Assembly: GCA_034687125.1 (NCBI GenBank)
Contig: JAQGBZ010000431.1
Coordinates: 1-49,235, forward strand
DNA: 49,235 nt
Reading direction: 5' to 3'
DNA from: Neelides folsomi
Lineage: Eukaryota > Arthropoda > Collembola > Neelipleona > Neelidae
Shown: positions 34,901 to 45,300 of the stretch, one piece after another
How the letters are laid out: each line of letters begins with the position of its first letter
How positions within the stretch are numbered: the first letter of the stretch is position 1
Notes under the pieces: generated by a model
The model's database searches: none
Told to the model about the DNA's origin: nothing
Seen by the model: only the letters and a program-made list of their open reading frames with translations
Made by a program: the position numbers and the translations under genes

Positions 34901-36611
34901 TTTCATATCCAACTAATTCTCTTTTATAATAATAAGGTTCCATTTCCCCCTTTTTTATCCCTAATGAACTCACTCTCAATCTCAATCAGTAATGTGATCC
35001 TTTAGTGACAAATAGCCTTCTTTTAGAATGAGCATCGGGTATTCATGACATTTATTAGATACTCTCATTTATGACTCATAACATTTTTGAATTGCTTTTT
35101 TATTCCAAAGACATTCATCATGCACCCTGATCCGGTGAGTAACAATTCTTGGAATTATGCAAAGAAGGCAACGTAAAAGTTTATTCATTTCAATTTAAAA
35201 AATTGCGCAATCACGTACTTGAGAGAATTGGAAAATCTTTATGTAAATTGAGTTTTTAGATAATGGTCATATAGTTTCAGTCTTGTAAACCATTTACTAT
35301 CGTTAAAAGAATTAGCATCGATATGACTAATCGACTCACTCAATGAGCAAATAGAAATAATAAAAACCTTCGAATGCCTCATTGTGAACTAAAAGTGACG
35401 ATGAGATCATAATGTCGTCAATTTGAGAGATATGTTAATTCCAATTCCAAATTAACTATTGAAATGAATATTTTTATGTCATGTGTATGCAATATGTAAT
35501 AAATGTAACTAGATATTATACAGATATGAATAAATAAAATATCACTTTTAAACTTTGTTGATGGCAAATCGATTTTCGTACAGTGTGGCCTTATGTGTAC
35601 AAAGTTCTACTTACGTGTTTACCTAACTTTAGTACCTATATGTATTGTAGGTATAAATACCGATTGTACAATTATATTGAGAATGTCTTAATTAAGTATG
35701 ATAAATAATATAGAAAAAGTTTTCAAACTGCAAAAAAGAATACGAATGTAGAGAAAATAGACATACACTAATATTAATAAAGTGAATTAAGAATTAGGTC
35801 ACAGCAAATGCCGAAAAGTAATTTGTAACATTGGCGCATTAATATGCATGCACATAATGCATCATTAGATCTACATAGTATAAATACCAATAAATATATG
35901 TACAAGTATCTCGATTTTGAGCTAATAGATAAATGACCCAATCCAGCAAGTAAAGGAAGGTTTTAAACCCGACAATGTCGTAAGTTCCCAAAAACGCTCT
36001 ATCTCGCGCACATGGATATATATATCCGACCGCTAATTTAGAGTTAAATTAATTGTACGAAATGCGCACATGAGAAAATCCAAAATATACTTTTTTATAC
36101 TAATTTAATGTTACTTTATCGTATTAAATTGACATTTGGATTTTGAAAAGTATATTTTGGATTTTCTCATGTGCGCATTCTGAGAACCGCGAAAATCCCT
36201 TGTATTTTAGACGGGAGCAAAAAGGGAAACTCAAAATCTCATTTCCCTTAGTTGATGGGTTGGGTCAAATATATATTTGCGAATATAAGTAATCAGAATG
36301 TCTATTTATGATTAACGCGTTGAAGCATTTTGCGGTGTTAAGTAAATAAATTAATGAAAGTTCAATTTCCATCTCGTCCACTTTAACATTGCTTATATAA
36401 CATATTTATTTAGTTTTAATGAAGTGTTCAAGGTCGATTTCAAAATTATAACTTACGAATTCTTTGTAAGTTGGCAGCGTGTAGGCACTTGTGGCTTGGT
36501 TTTCAATGAAGCTCTGGATCATGGGTGCAGGGGTTTCTCTGCTTTCTCTCCCGTTTCTTCTATGCCTGGTTCTAAGCGTATCATGTCGTGATTTGTGTCG
36601 ATGATTTGAAC
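25608..36611 (-). CDS. shg: Classical cadherin, DE-cadherin (shotgun) type; 5' end not found
   Basis: Seventeen coding exons: 36457-36611, 33892-34014, 33708-33833, 33488-33637, 32841-33038, 32577-32776, 32191-32374, 31050-31226, 30767-30941, 30512-30655, 29152-29276, 27377-28953, 27056-27252, 26788-26933, 26477-26701, 26012-26381 and 25608-25900. All introns are GT-AG with matching phase, giving about 1520 residues (Drosophila Shotgun 1507). Domains in order: basic propeptide end with RTRHRR; seven cadherin repeats; arthropod-type non-chordate cadherin region; one EGF; one laminin-G; membrane helix; p120-binding segment (DDVRENIINYSDEGGG); beta-catenin-binding tail (YAYEGDG, SLSSLASGTDEGD, FGPRFKKLADMYG). 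It should be a calcium-dependent homophilic adhesion receptor of adherens junctions. One laminin-G and seven repeats fit DE-cadherin, not the longer CadN. The first exon starts in split phase, so signal-peptide exon(s) lie upstream. Confidence 0.9.
25895..25900 (-). other. shg: Tandem splice acceptor at the cadherin tail exon
   Basis: The intron end reads TTTCAG twice in a row. Acceptors ending at 25901 or 25895 give R-G-R-V-S-D-N or R-G-R-D-N, both in frame. The upstream site has the better pyrimidine tract. Confidence 0.5.
26012..26381 (-). CDS. shg: Cadherin exon: membrane helix and p120-binding segment
   Basis: Starts YYNLGDPSHALGNVTTCDSP. The membrane helix is NFIIILLVCILILLILVITI, followed by the stop-transfer run RRRR. 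The juxtamembrane segment includes PHDDVRENIINYSDEGGGEG, which matches the conserved p120-catenin core, then YDLSVL. Donor GTAGGT in phase 1. Confidence 0.9.
26477..27252 (-). CDS. shg: Cadherin exons: EGF end and laminin-G domain
   Basis: Exons 27056-27252, 26788-26933 and 26477-26701. They complete the EGF with CQCPDGFEGPRCE and encode one laminin-G domain (FEGEGWAWYKPLSVC, ILYNGPTYLN, LMDFGSGVYAVQV, FYGCISNLTFNGE). The WAWY-PL motif is typical of the cadherin laminin-G of arthropods. Only one laminin-G is present, separating this gene from CadN, which has more. Confidence 0.88.
27377..29276 (-). CDS. shg: Cadherin exons: EC5 to EC7, non-chordate cadherin region, EGF start
   Basis: Exon 29152-29276 and the 1577-nt exon 27377-28953. 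Linkers LNINDEAPVF, TDINDNAPFL and GDENDNPMKP close EC5, EC6 and EC7. The rest is the region specific to non-chordate classical cadherins, with a cysteine group (CISEKLQCGSCTNKLEKYD) and FCVCAHQLVP, and then the first half of an EGF domain (CIPNPCLNGGACHSAPS). The exon ends in phase 2 inside the EGF, at GFK. Confidence 0.9.
29277..30511 (-). other. Large cadherin intron inside EC5
   Basis: 1235 bp between the exons ending DTDK(E) and beginning SSTLKF. GC-richer than the other introns in 29.3-30.3 kb. No extra exon or repeat recognised. Confidence 0.5.
30512..34014 (-). CDS. shg: Cadherin exons: repeats EC1 to EC4 and the start of EC5
   Basis: Nine exons. EC1 begins near CATYSPEIYEGQPEG and ends DINDNKPMF. 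EC2 ends VVEPNKKPPTF, without the calcium motif. EC3 ends VKDENDEKPYF and EC4 ends IADKNDNEPKF. LDRE/DRE-type and DxD motifs (ATDIDDG, AIDTDG, FDREELD) are present. Introns here are mostly 58-202 bp, with larger ones of 449 bp (33039-33487) and 964 bp (31227-32190). Confidence 0.88.
31227..32190 (-). other. AT-rich cadherin intron in EC3
   Basis: 964 bp, strongly AT-rich, with short homopolymer runs. Nothing else seen. Confidence 0.5.
34015..36456 (-). other. Large cadherin intron between propeptide and EC1
   Basis: 2442 bp separating the propeptide exon from the EC1 exons, donor GTAAGT and acceptor TTTTCAG. AT-rich; it contains the perfect inverted repeat at 36061-36179. Confidence 0.55.
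36061..36179. repeat. Perfect 34-bp inverted repeat (hairpin or MITE-like)
   Basis: Arms 36061-36094 and 36146-36179 are exact reverse complements, beginning AATGCGCACATGAGAAAATC, around a 51-bp AT-rich loop. Exact arms suggest recent origin or selection. No clear target-site duplication was found, so a small inverted-repeat element and a hairpin RNA remain equal options. Confidence 0.7.
36457..36611 (-). CDS. shg: Cadherin exon: propeptide end with furin-like site
   Basis: Encodes about 51 residues, very basic at first (SNHRHKSRHDTLRTRHRRNG). RTRHRR fits the R-x-K/R-R proprotein-convertase pattern, and cadherins are usually activated by cleavage before the first repeat. It joins in phase 0 across a 2442-bp intron to the exon starting GHEQNLRMTF. 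It begins with two bases of a split codon (acceptor TTTATAG), so it is not the first coding exon. Confidence 0.75.
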
Positions 36612-39600
36612 CTATAAACATCAAAAAAGATATTGAATTAGAACTAAAATAAAATTCAATTAATGAATTTTCGTTCATTTAGAGTTTCTTTAAAGGAAGT
36701 AAGACAAGATATTTAAATTGTTGAATCCATTTCGTTTAAATCACACAAAATTTTAAAATACACATAAACTTCTAAATGACTTTTACAGTATTTCAAAGAG
36801 GCTCCACGAAAGGTAGTTTGAAAAAAACCTAAGTTTATTTGGATAGACTTAAAGATATATCAACAAGAGAAAATTCGTGCTCAGCTTACTAACTTTAAAC
36901 AGAATATTACACGCCACATGGATAGAAGCTTTAATAATGTAAGTGTATTTAAATGCGTAATTACAAAATCACGCCATTGCGTTCTCCAAAACTTACAAGA
37001 TCTTTTAGCAAATATAAATAAAAAACTACACGAATTATAACAACAACCCTTTTGAGTCTTTTCCCAACTCTCATTGTATGGTATAACATGGAGCATCATC
37101 CTCTCTGGGCTTGGGTTTCAAAAAAATAAATGAGCAATTAATTTATGAAAGAGGAACTCGGACGAGGCGTCAAGTGTGGAATATCTTATTTTGGGACGTG
37201 CCTTTCTAACTCACGATTAGAAGAATGCTGTGAGGAAATGGAAAAACTTTTAAGCCATCACTTCACAATCACCCACCTTCCCTCCCGGATAAGGACAAAT
37301 TCCATTGTGGAGTTAAAAAAGGAAAATGGGAAATTGGAGACTCGTCGAGCCTCATGGGTAAATGATTTGAGTGAGGGAGTCAGCGATTCACCATTTCGCT
37401 CCAGCTCGTCTCCACTGCTTCCATTATCCCTATTGCATTATCTACCTAAAAGTGGGACCATCATATGAATTGCGGTGAGCTGAACTGCACTTAAGGAACT
37501 ACTTTCTATTATCTCCTACAGAAGAAACACGATCCGACACTAAATGCACTTTATTGGATGTACTATGCTTACAACCAACCTTAGAATTTACCTTAACCCT
37601 ATATACATCATCATCAACTCTGTTGTGAATTCTTCTTTTGTTTTCACTACATTCTCATTCTTTTAACCATTTCAGACCCATTTACATTCTTTTAAATCTC
37701 AGCTTTTATGACAGTCCCTTTCAAATAAAAATAGAAAATATTTTGAGTGTCATCTCCTACACTCCAAATACTTTTACCCTTTGAAAGATCGATCTTGAGT
37801 TACGTAGATTCTTAAGAGACTATTATATATAAACAATTTGTAGAAAGCTTTAAATTGGATCAAAGGATGAAATTGATTAATTTAATAGCCATATTAACTT
37901 TACCATTAATTAATTATTATATAATTTGATAGTAATATACTTTTTAATTCTATGGGGTTATATTCAATTTAAAAGTTTTAATTGTATTTGTATATTCTTT
38001 TATGAAAAGTCAAATAAAAACATTTGACAATTACTTCCGAGTTATTTGAAATTTACATGGAATATGTCCACTTGTAAATAAATTCACGTCACGGAAGTAG
38101 AAAATACGAAGTTGGTATAATTAAAAATACTATAGTTCAATAACATCATTTGAATGATGTTCCCATAAATAATGAACCATTTTAAGCAGAATAAATTATA
38201 TGGTAGTATGAAAGCATAGCTAACTAGCCATAAGTACCAATATGTATTCCGCTAAGGTTTAATGGTAAATGGTTAGTTTGGATACAATTCGGGATATCTT
38301 TGGCACATTTATTTCGTTCTCAAGTTTGAAAAATTGAACAATAAAGTTCAATCAAAGAAGTGAGGAAGAGGAGGAGGTTGAAAATTTTATAAAACTCTCC
38401 AATTCCTATATCTTGATTGTAAAAAAGGAAATAAAGAAAAACGAACTCGGCCAATTTGACAGAACAAAATGGAGCTAATAACTGAAATTTGCCTCGGTTC
38501 GGGCATTCCCCCAAAATTACCGAATAATGAACTTTAGTAGAAAACTATATTGACGTGATGAAATCAGAAGAAAAGCCGCCGCACCACTTGGACTCTGGTG
38601 CACGCAATTGTCCACGACAAGGGAATTCTTTCCTGACATGCAATTCATAGAAGAGGGTCGAATGTTCGCTCATATTATGCAACTTGATACGGAAAGAAAA
38701 CGAAGGGAGAGAAAAAATGGGAACTCTTGGGACAAAAAAATACCCGGAATGGAACCCATGACTCACTCCGTCACTCCTACCTGTATAGGTAATAACTATC
38801 TCCACCTGGAGAGATGAGACGAGAAGGCGACAATGGGAAGTTCCAATTCCCATTCGTAAGGTAATGAGGAAAAAGTGAAACGGCGAGTTGGCAGGTGAGC
38901 TGAAAGATTCATATTTTCCCGAGCTCTCCATTTTATGAACTCTTGGGGTCGAGTGGAGTAAAAAGGACACTTTGTCTCTCGTCGCATGAGAGAGACGAAT
39001 TGCCTTGGTTCAGGCTCGACAATATCGTCGTTTAGATAGACGGATGGGACGAGGAAAGTGGATGAGTCGTTCGGGGAGAAGTCTATCATTAGTTTCATTA
39101 GGAATAGGAAAAGAAACTGCGACACGCAAAATCCCTTATCCCTCTTGGATAAAAAATTATGCTTTTACCCAAAAATCAATTTCACATAATGTGTCATTTC
39201 TTCCCCTCTGGAGAGAGGTGGATATTAGTGGCGGAATGGATCAACGGGGTCCTCTGACTTCCATTGGGAGTTCTTGCCTTCTCCCATAAGGGTGATCTAT
39301 GTTTACATTATTATTTTCCCGACCCGGGTCCGCAAGTCCTAATCGAGCCAATACCTCATGCCGTGGTTTTTGAGGGGAGAAAACACTCCGTGGAAGTGGG
39401 GAGGGAGAAAATGGGAAATGACAGAGGCAGGGCCTCGTGTCAAAACTCTCCATTCTTCCTTCACACGTTCCAAAGGGCCTTTACACTTTTGCCCAAAGAG
39501 GCAGGGAAAAAGCATTACGGGTCGGGACATGGAGACAAAGAAGTGGTAAAAGAGGGACGTTGGGTTCATCAAAAAACCGACCATCTACTCCCAACTCCTA

Positions 39601-42339
39601 AAACAACTCAATCGGAGAACAAACTCTCCCTACCATTTACTCCCAAATTGAAATAAATGATGATAGGTTGCCCGGTTAGTTCCTTGTTCCTCTTCCCGAA
39701 CATCCAATGGGTTCCGGCTAACAATTCCCGTGATTCCTCCCCATGTAAATTCTCTCTTTTACGCTTCAATGGGAATTATGAGAAGGAGCACCAATTCAGA
39801 ATGTACCAAACTTCCCCTTCGCTACATTTGATTTCATTGCCCTTCCACACACAGATTCTTTCCATATATGTACATCCGATCAAATCTAACGACGGCAGTG
39901 TTCTTATGTAGCTTTTTAGCTAGGGTCATATGCAACTATTAAATATTTATGAATCGGATAAAATGGAAGTAAAAATAAACTCTTGGGCTCGAGATCCTTT
40001 AACAAATTTACACATTTTAGATTTAAACCATGATCAAATATTTTCCGGACATTTTACGTCATACATAAATTATAAATGATGGAATGTTTTTCCACATTGA
40101 AATTATATTTTATTCATGGGGTGTGGTTGGGGAAAGTATTTTACTAATGAAAAATAGGACCTCGTGTGAGTCTTCTCAATGCATTAGTCAATATATGAGG
40201 AGACATAGGAGAAACACTTCGGAGGAATTGAAAAAGTAGATGAGTAAGTTGAATTTCTCACATTCTCATAAATAGTTAGAAGGTCGGAGGAGACAAACCC
40301 ATTGTGATTTATCGTCTTTCTCTGAATAGAAATGGATAGGAATGAGTTCTGTGAAAGGGGTTCTGGGGCCTAAAAGGATCATTTGAAGGGTCTCCGAAGG
40401 AAATTGGCAAATAACCACCATCTTTACTCCTCGTTTCCTAATATTTAATGGAATGAGGAAGAAAGGAGAGGAAGAATCATGTATGCAAATCTCTTCCCGA
40501 AGAAAGAAGAAAAACATAAGATAGTGTATATTGATGATGATTATATGTATCCCTCCCTCGCCCTTCCTCACTCTCTCGTCTCTCAAATTGCATAATATTC
40601 CAGCATAACAAAACCATCATTTCGGCCCAAGAGAACATTAGGTCTCCATTCCGAGGAAAATAAAACGAACCATTTGGAGGAATTTTCCTTCCCCCAACCC
40701 TCAGCCTCCCCGAACTCCGGACTAAACTCTGGAAAATGGATTGGAAAATTATTGTATCGTATGCATACACGAGGATTTTACTCTTTCGCTTACTAAATTA
40801 TTCCAGGGGTTCCTTCCCAGTTTTCTCAATCATCCTCGACTCCACGTTTGTATATGAAACAATTTCTCCTCCTCGGGTCTCGGGAAATGAATCACGATTC
40901 CGAGGTTGGTTGGGAGGAAAAAAAGAAATTGCAACCATTCTGCACATTCGAGCTTCCCCTCACTGTGGTGCCCCCCAAATGAGAGTCTTTGGTTGACAGA
41001 ACGACGAGTCCAGTTCCAAGACCACTCATAGTGAGGCTCTTCGTGAGAGGCATGTTGAGGCCCTTCTGTCCCTTTCACGCTCTAATCCTTACTTCTCGTC
41101 CCCCATTGTTCCTTCATCAAGAAATATGTAAGTCATGGTTTGGTCCGTTTATCGTCGTCTCTTCTCTTGAGACAAGGATTGTTCTGGGTATTAAAATCCC
41201 CCTTTGCAGTAAAGACTTGACGGCCAGGAAGGATTTATTTCTAGTGGAGGGTCGACTTGTTGGTGGAGACCCTAAAAAATGTATTTCAAGAGGTGCTCAT
41301 CCCTTTCACGAGAATGGAATTTTTAAAACTTCAAATATTGGCAAGTTGGAAAGGAAGGGGAGAGGGAAGGAATTCGTTTTGCTTCGAATCAAGTGTCAGC
41401 CTGACTACATACGAACTTCCTATAGAAGTTGATTTACGACTGAATTTTTAAAGAGGGCTCGCAATCTCCAACAGAGGACTGGAAACCCATAAACGGCCCA
41501 TATGATTCTGACCTCTTAAATCAACTTTCCTCATATACACTGCTACTGTACTGGGCTAAGAGTCCACCACTTGAGAAATTCCCAAAATTGGGATTCCCCT
41601 CCTTGGGTCCGACTCTCGCGGAATTCAATTGCGCCTCGAGACTTTCAAGCGGGAAACATGGAGTCATTGAGCTTGAAGAGGAAAATTAGTTGCCAACACT
41701 CGAAACATCCTTCTCATAACAAGACAGGGGAGTTCTCATTTGGGCCTATTTGAGCACGTTAAGTAGATTCCCATCCCCGTCATTCAACTATGTATGCAAT
41801 TCCTCTTTGGCTCCTTCTACCATACATTACGTAGTTACTTAAACCATTTCTTCAATGGGATGATTTGAGGATATGTTCTCCTATGCATGGTGTTCTGAAA
41901 GATGTGTGATACCTTGTTGGAACCCTGGAGAGGAAACAAGTCTCCTGTGCAAATAAGCAGAGAAGCAGAGATTAGAAGAACTATCCGACATCATTGACAT
42001 CATCATCACGACGAACGACGAGGTTCGATGATCATTCGAAACTAAGCAAACTGAGGAAGGCAAACGTTGAGTCGACTCAAATCCAATGTTTCCTCTAAAA
42101 CCAAAAACTCTTGTACACATACGAAAACAAACGGAAGAGACAGGGACATTTTTTATAATCTTCCCTACCCGTTCAAAATTATCCGATTTCAGTTTACAAG
42201 GAGTAAATACCAACGGCACACATACCATATATACAAATGTGGACAAAAGTATTCATATTACGTACATATACATATTGTATAATAAAGATAGCTCAGGATC
42301 AGTTTAGGAAGCTATATGTAAGAGGTGACAGGACAATGT

Positions 42340-42358
42340 TATATCAAGTCTTGATATA
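42340..42358. repeat. 19-bp palindrome TATATCAAGTCTTGATATA
   Basis: Nine-base perfect arms around one central base, in non-coding DNA. It may be chance in AT-rich sequence. Confidence 0.35.
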
Positions 42359-45300
42359 TCAACATGAAGGTTGTCCACAACCATTTTATCTGTTGTAATG
42401 GTAATGGCGAGTCGCTAGCTCCTTAATACCCGTCGCGTCTCTCCGTCCCTTTGGAGTCCCACAGAGAGGGAAACGAGAATGACATCTTCATCTGTGACCG
42501 TTTTCAACCCTCGTTTCAAGCTTTCATGACCTATAAGGCCTTCACCATATTACACGAAGAGACCACATTGAGTTAATGAAAGGGGAAAAAGGAAAGGTGA
42601 GGAGTCAAATGGTGGAAGGAATAGGTTTCACAGTTTTCCTCCAGAGACCATTCAACCCTTATTTGCAAAGTGAAGACAGAGATTGAACATCATAAAGTTG
42701 ATTTTTCACTCAAATGAGGAAATTCAAAGCAGAACAGCTCACACAGCTCATATGGAACCAAAAGACTACACAGGGAATTGGAAAATAAACAATGGATCCT
42801 ACACGTTCTCTGCATATAATATAAATCACTCCATGAACTCATGATGATATGGGGAAGCTATATGAGAGAGAAAATGATCTTTTTACTTTTATCTCATGAC
42901 AGAGAAGAAAAGCACCTCAATCTCACTCACTGCCCGCCCCTTCACCCCCACAACTCGGATTTCACCTTTTCCGTGAAAGGATGATAAAAAATCGGGAATG
43001 TTTTCCTCACAACACCCGAACATATATTTCCATAATCTCCTTCCACATCAGATGATTGCGAGGGTGAAGGAGAAAGGAACCATTCAATTAAGTCCCTCTC
43101 GTGCTCCGGCCTTTCCCTCAATTAAGTCACGCCTAATGAGATAATCAAACTTGGTGGAAGCGGAGTTAGGGATAGGGCCATAACCCTAACACATCCACTA
43201 ATACCGTCATTCTCTCGTGTAGAACAAAGGTTCGTATCAATATCTTCCAAAGCGTGCCCGCCACACTTATTTTTACAAACTCTTTGCGTGCAAGATGAAA
43301 CCGCCGGCAATAAGGTTATAAGGGACAAGCCTAAAAGTTTCACCCTTTTCCCGCACCCTCACCCTAAACCGGCAATTTCCTCTCCGCATGATTAAAAGTG
43401 AAAGGGATCCGAGAGGGAGGAATTTGCTCCTAAGCTCCCATACAACATGTCGGAATAAATAAATAGTTTGCTAATAAAAGAACTTTCTTTGCCATACCAC
43501 ATCATTCCAACGATTTTAGTCCCCTTTGTCCCATCCTTTATAAACAGACAAAACAGAATGGGAGTTTAAGAGCACTTTTTTTCATTTAAGAGAATCTCCG
43601 TTTTTTACCGACTCGGCTTCCACCCTTCAGTCTTCCTTCTAAACTAGCTGACGGCTCTTTATTATGAATTACATTATACAACTCCCCTTCAATAACTTTC
43701 TTATAAGACCCGAGTAGCTCAATTCAAAGTAAATTCAAGGGAGCAAAACAACCTGCTTTTGCTCCTTACGAGATTAAATTAATTTTTCCTTAACTCCCTC
43801 CGCATTTCCATAATATTTTCTCCTTCTAAAAATTGAATTCTTGGAAAGTCACGGGGTGCATTTGATATTAAGTTGGAGAACAACCCCCCCTCCCCCAGCC
43901 AACCAATTACTCAACCGCCAAAATAATGAAAAATAAACCACCGTTTTTTCATATCAATAATATACCCACTATGAACAATGTATTATAATTTAATTCTAAA
44001 ATAATTGAATCGATTATAGATCCCGATTTAATTACCGTCGTGATTAGAAACTTACGTTTGGGACAAATAAAATATATTTACATAGGTATTAGTGATATTT
44101 CCAAGTTTAAAATTTGTTAAATAGTATACTATTGTATATACAAACTAAGATTTGCAGGATAGATAATATTAGTTAAAATAGAGCATCTGTAGTGATTTAT
44201 ACAAATTCCACACTGAGGATAAATTAGTCACAGAGAGGAAAAAGTGGAGAGATAAGTTTAGATTTATGTCACCCACGGAAGGAAACATGAAATTCTCAGA
44301 AATTCACAATTTGCACAATGAGGTTTATCATTAATAAAACGATGATAAGATAAGATGATTTGCTAGGTGCACCTAGGGAGGGATATTATCAAGGTTGGTG
44401 ACAGAGATTTCCACAAAAAATATTGAAGCGAAAACTACATGCATTTACAAATAGGTTATACAAATTATAATGCAAACTCTATACACATTCCTCTTCCTCC
44501 TAAAAGATATTCTTTGAACGTCTAGATCCATAATAATACATTTATGCATGGTATGAATGTAATATTATTCTAATAAGTATTTTTGAACTATTCGACCAGT
44601 CCGACGTCCTCTGTTGACTGTGCCACATTTGGTGAGGAATGACACCTTTGTTGTGAGCCCGTTAGCCGCTTACGTGTTTCCTTTCTGACTCATCATTTCA
44701 TTACGGAGTCTCCGACTCTGAGTGAGTGGATTGAGAGATGTGAAGAGAGTTGTTAAGTAGATTAGACCCTTCACTCCATCCTTCTGTCAAATCTCACAGA
44801 GGGATCATAAAAGACTCAAAATGGAAACATTTTTTTCCTTTGGACACAAAAGTTTGTGACTTCTTCATTTTCCCTCCTTGACTTCTAATTCAATACGCCA
44901 AGGAGGAAGTAAAGGAAAATAGAAGAGTGCTGAGAGAGAAACTATAATGGGAAATTTAATGAACCTTTTATGTTCCTATCAATAAATGGACATGGTCGGA
45001 AAGTGGGACCAGAGCTCCCTTAGATTAGAGACATTAAACCAGAAATTGGAGAAATATGATTGAAAGAGGACGAATGCCCGTTTCAATTTTCCACCACTTC
45101 CAACACCGACATGACATTTAATGATAAAAAAAAGTGTAAAAGGGAAAAAATAAATGGTCAGGTGTAGGGAGAGAAAACAATCGAAGGTTCCATGAAGCAT
45201 TGAAATAACCGATCGTAAAAAACATTTATAGGACAACCCAATGTGGAATTGATATTTGAAATATTTAGAAGAGCCATAGAATAAAAAATTTCCACCAGAG

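Noticed and set aside
25608..36611. CadN (N-cadherin) assignment of the cadherin gene
   Set aside because: Only one laminin-G domain and seven cadherin repeats are present, matching Shotgun/DE-cadherin instead.
43122..43343. Minus-strand frame with a signal-like start (KLLGLSLITLLPAVSSC) and several cysteines
   Set aside because: It begins with GTG, an in-frame TGA lies just upstream, and I found no acceptor that would supply an ATG exon.
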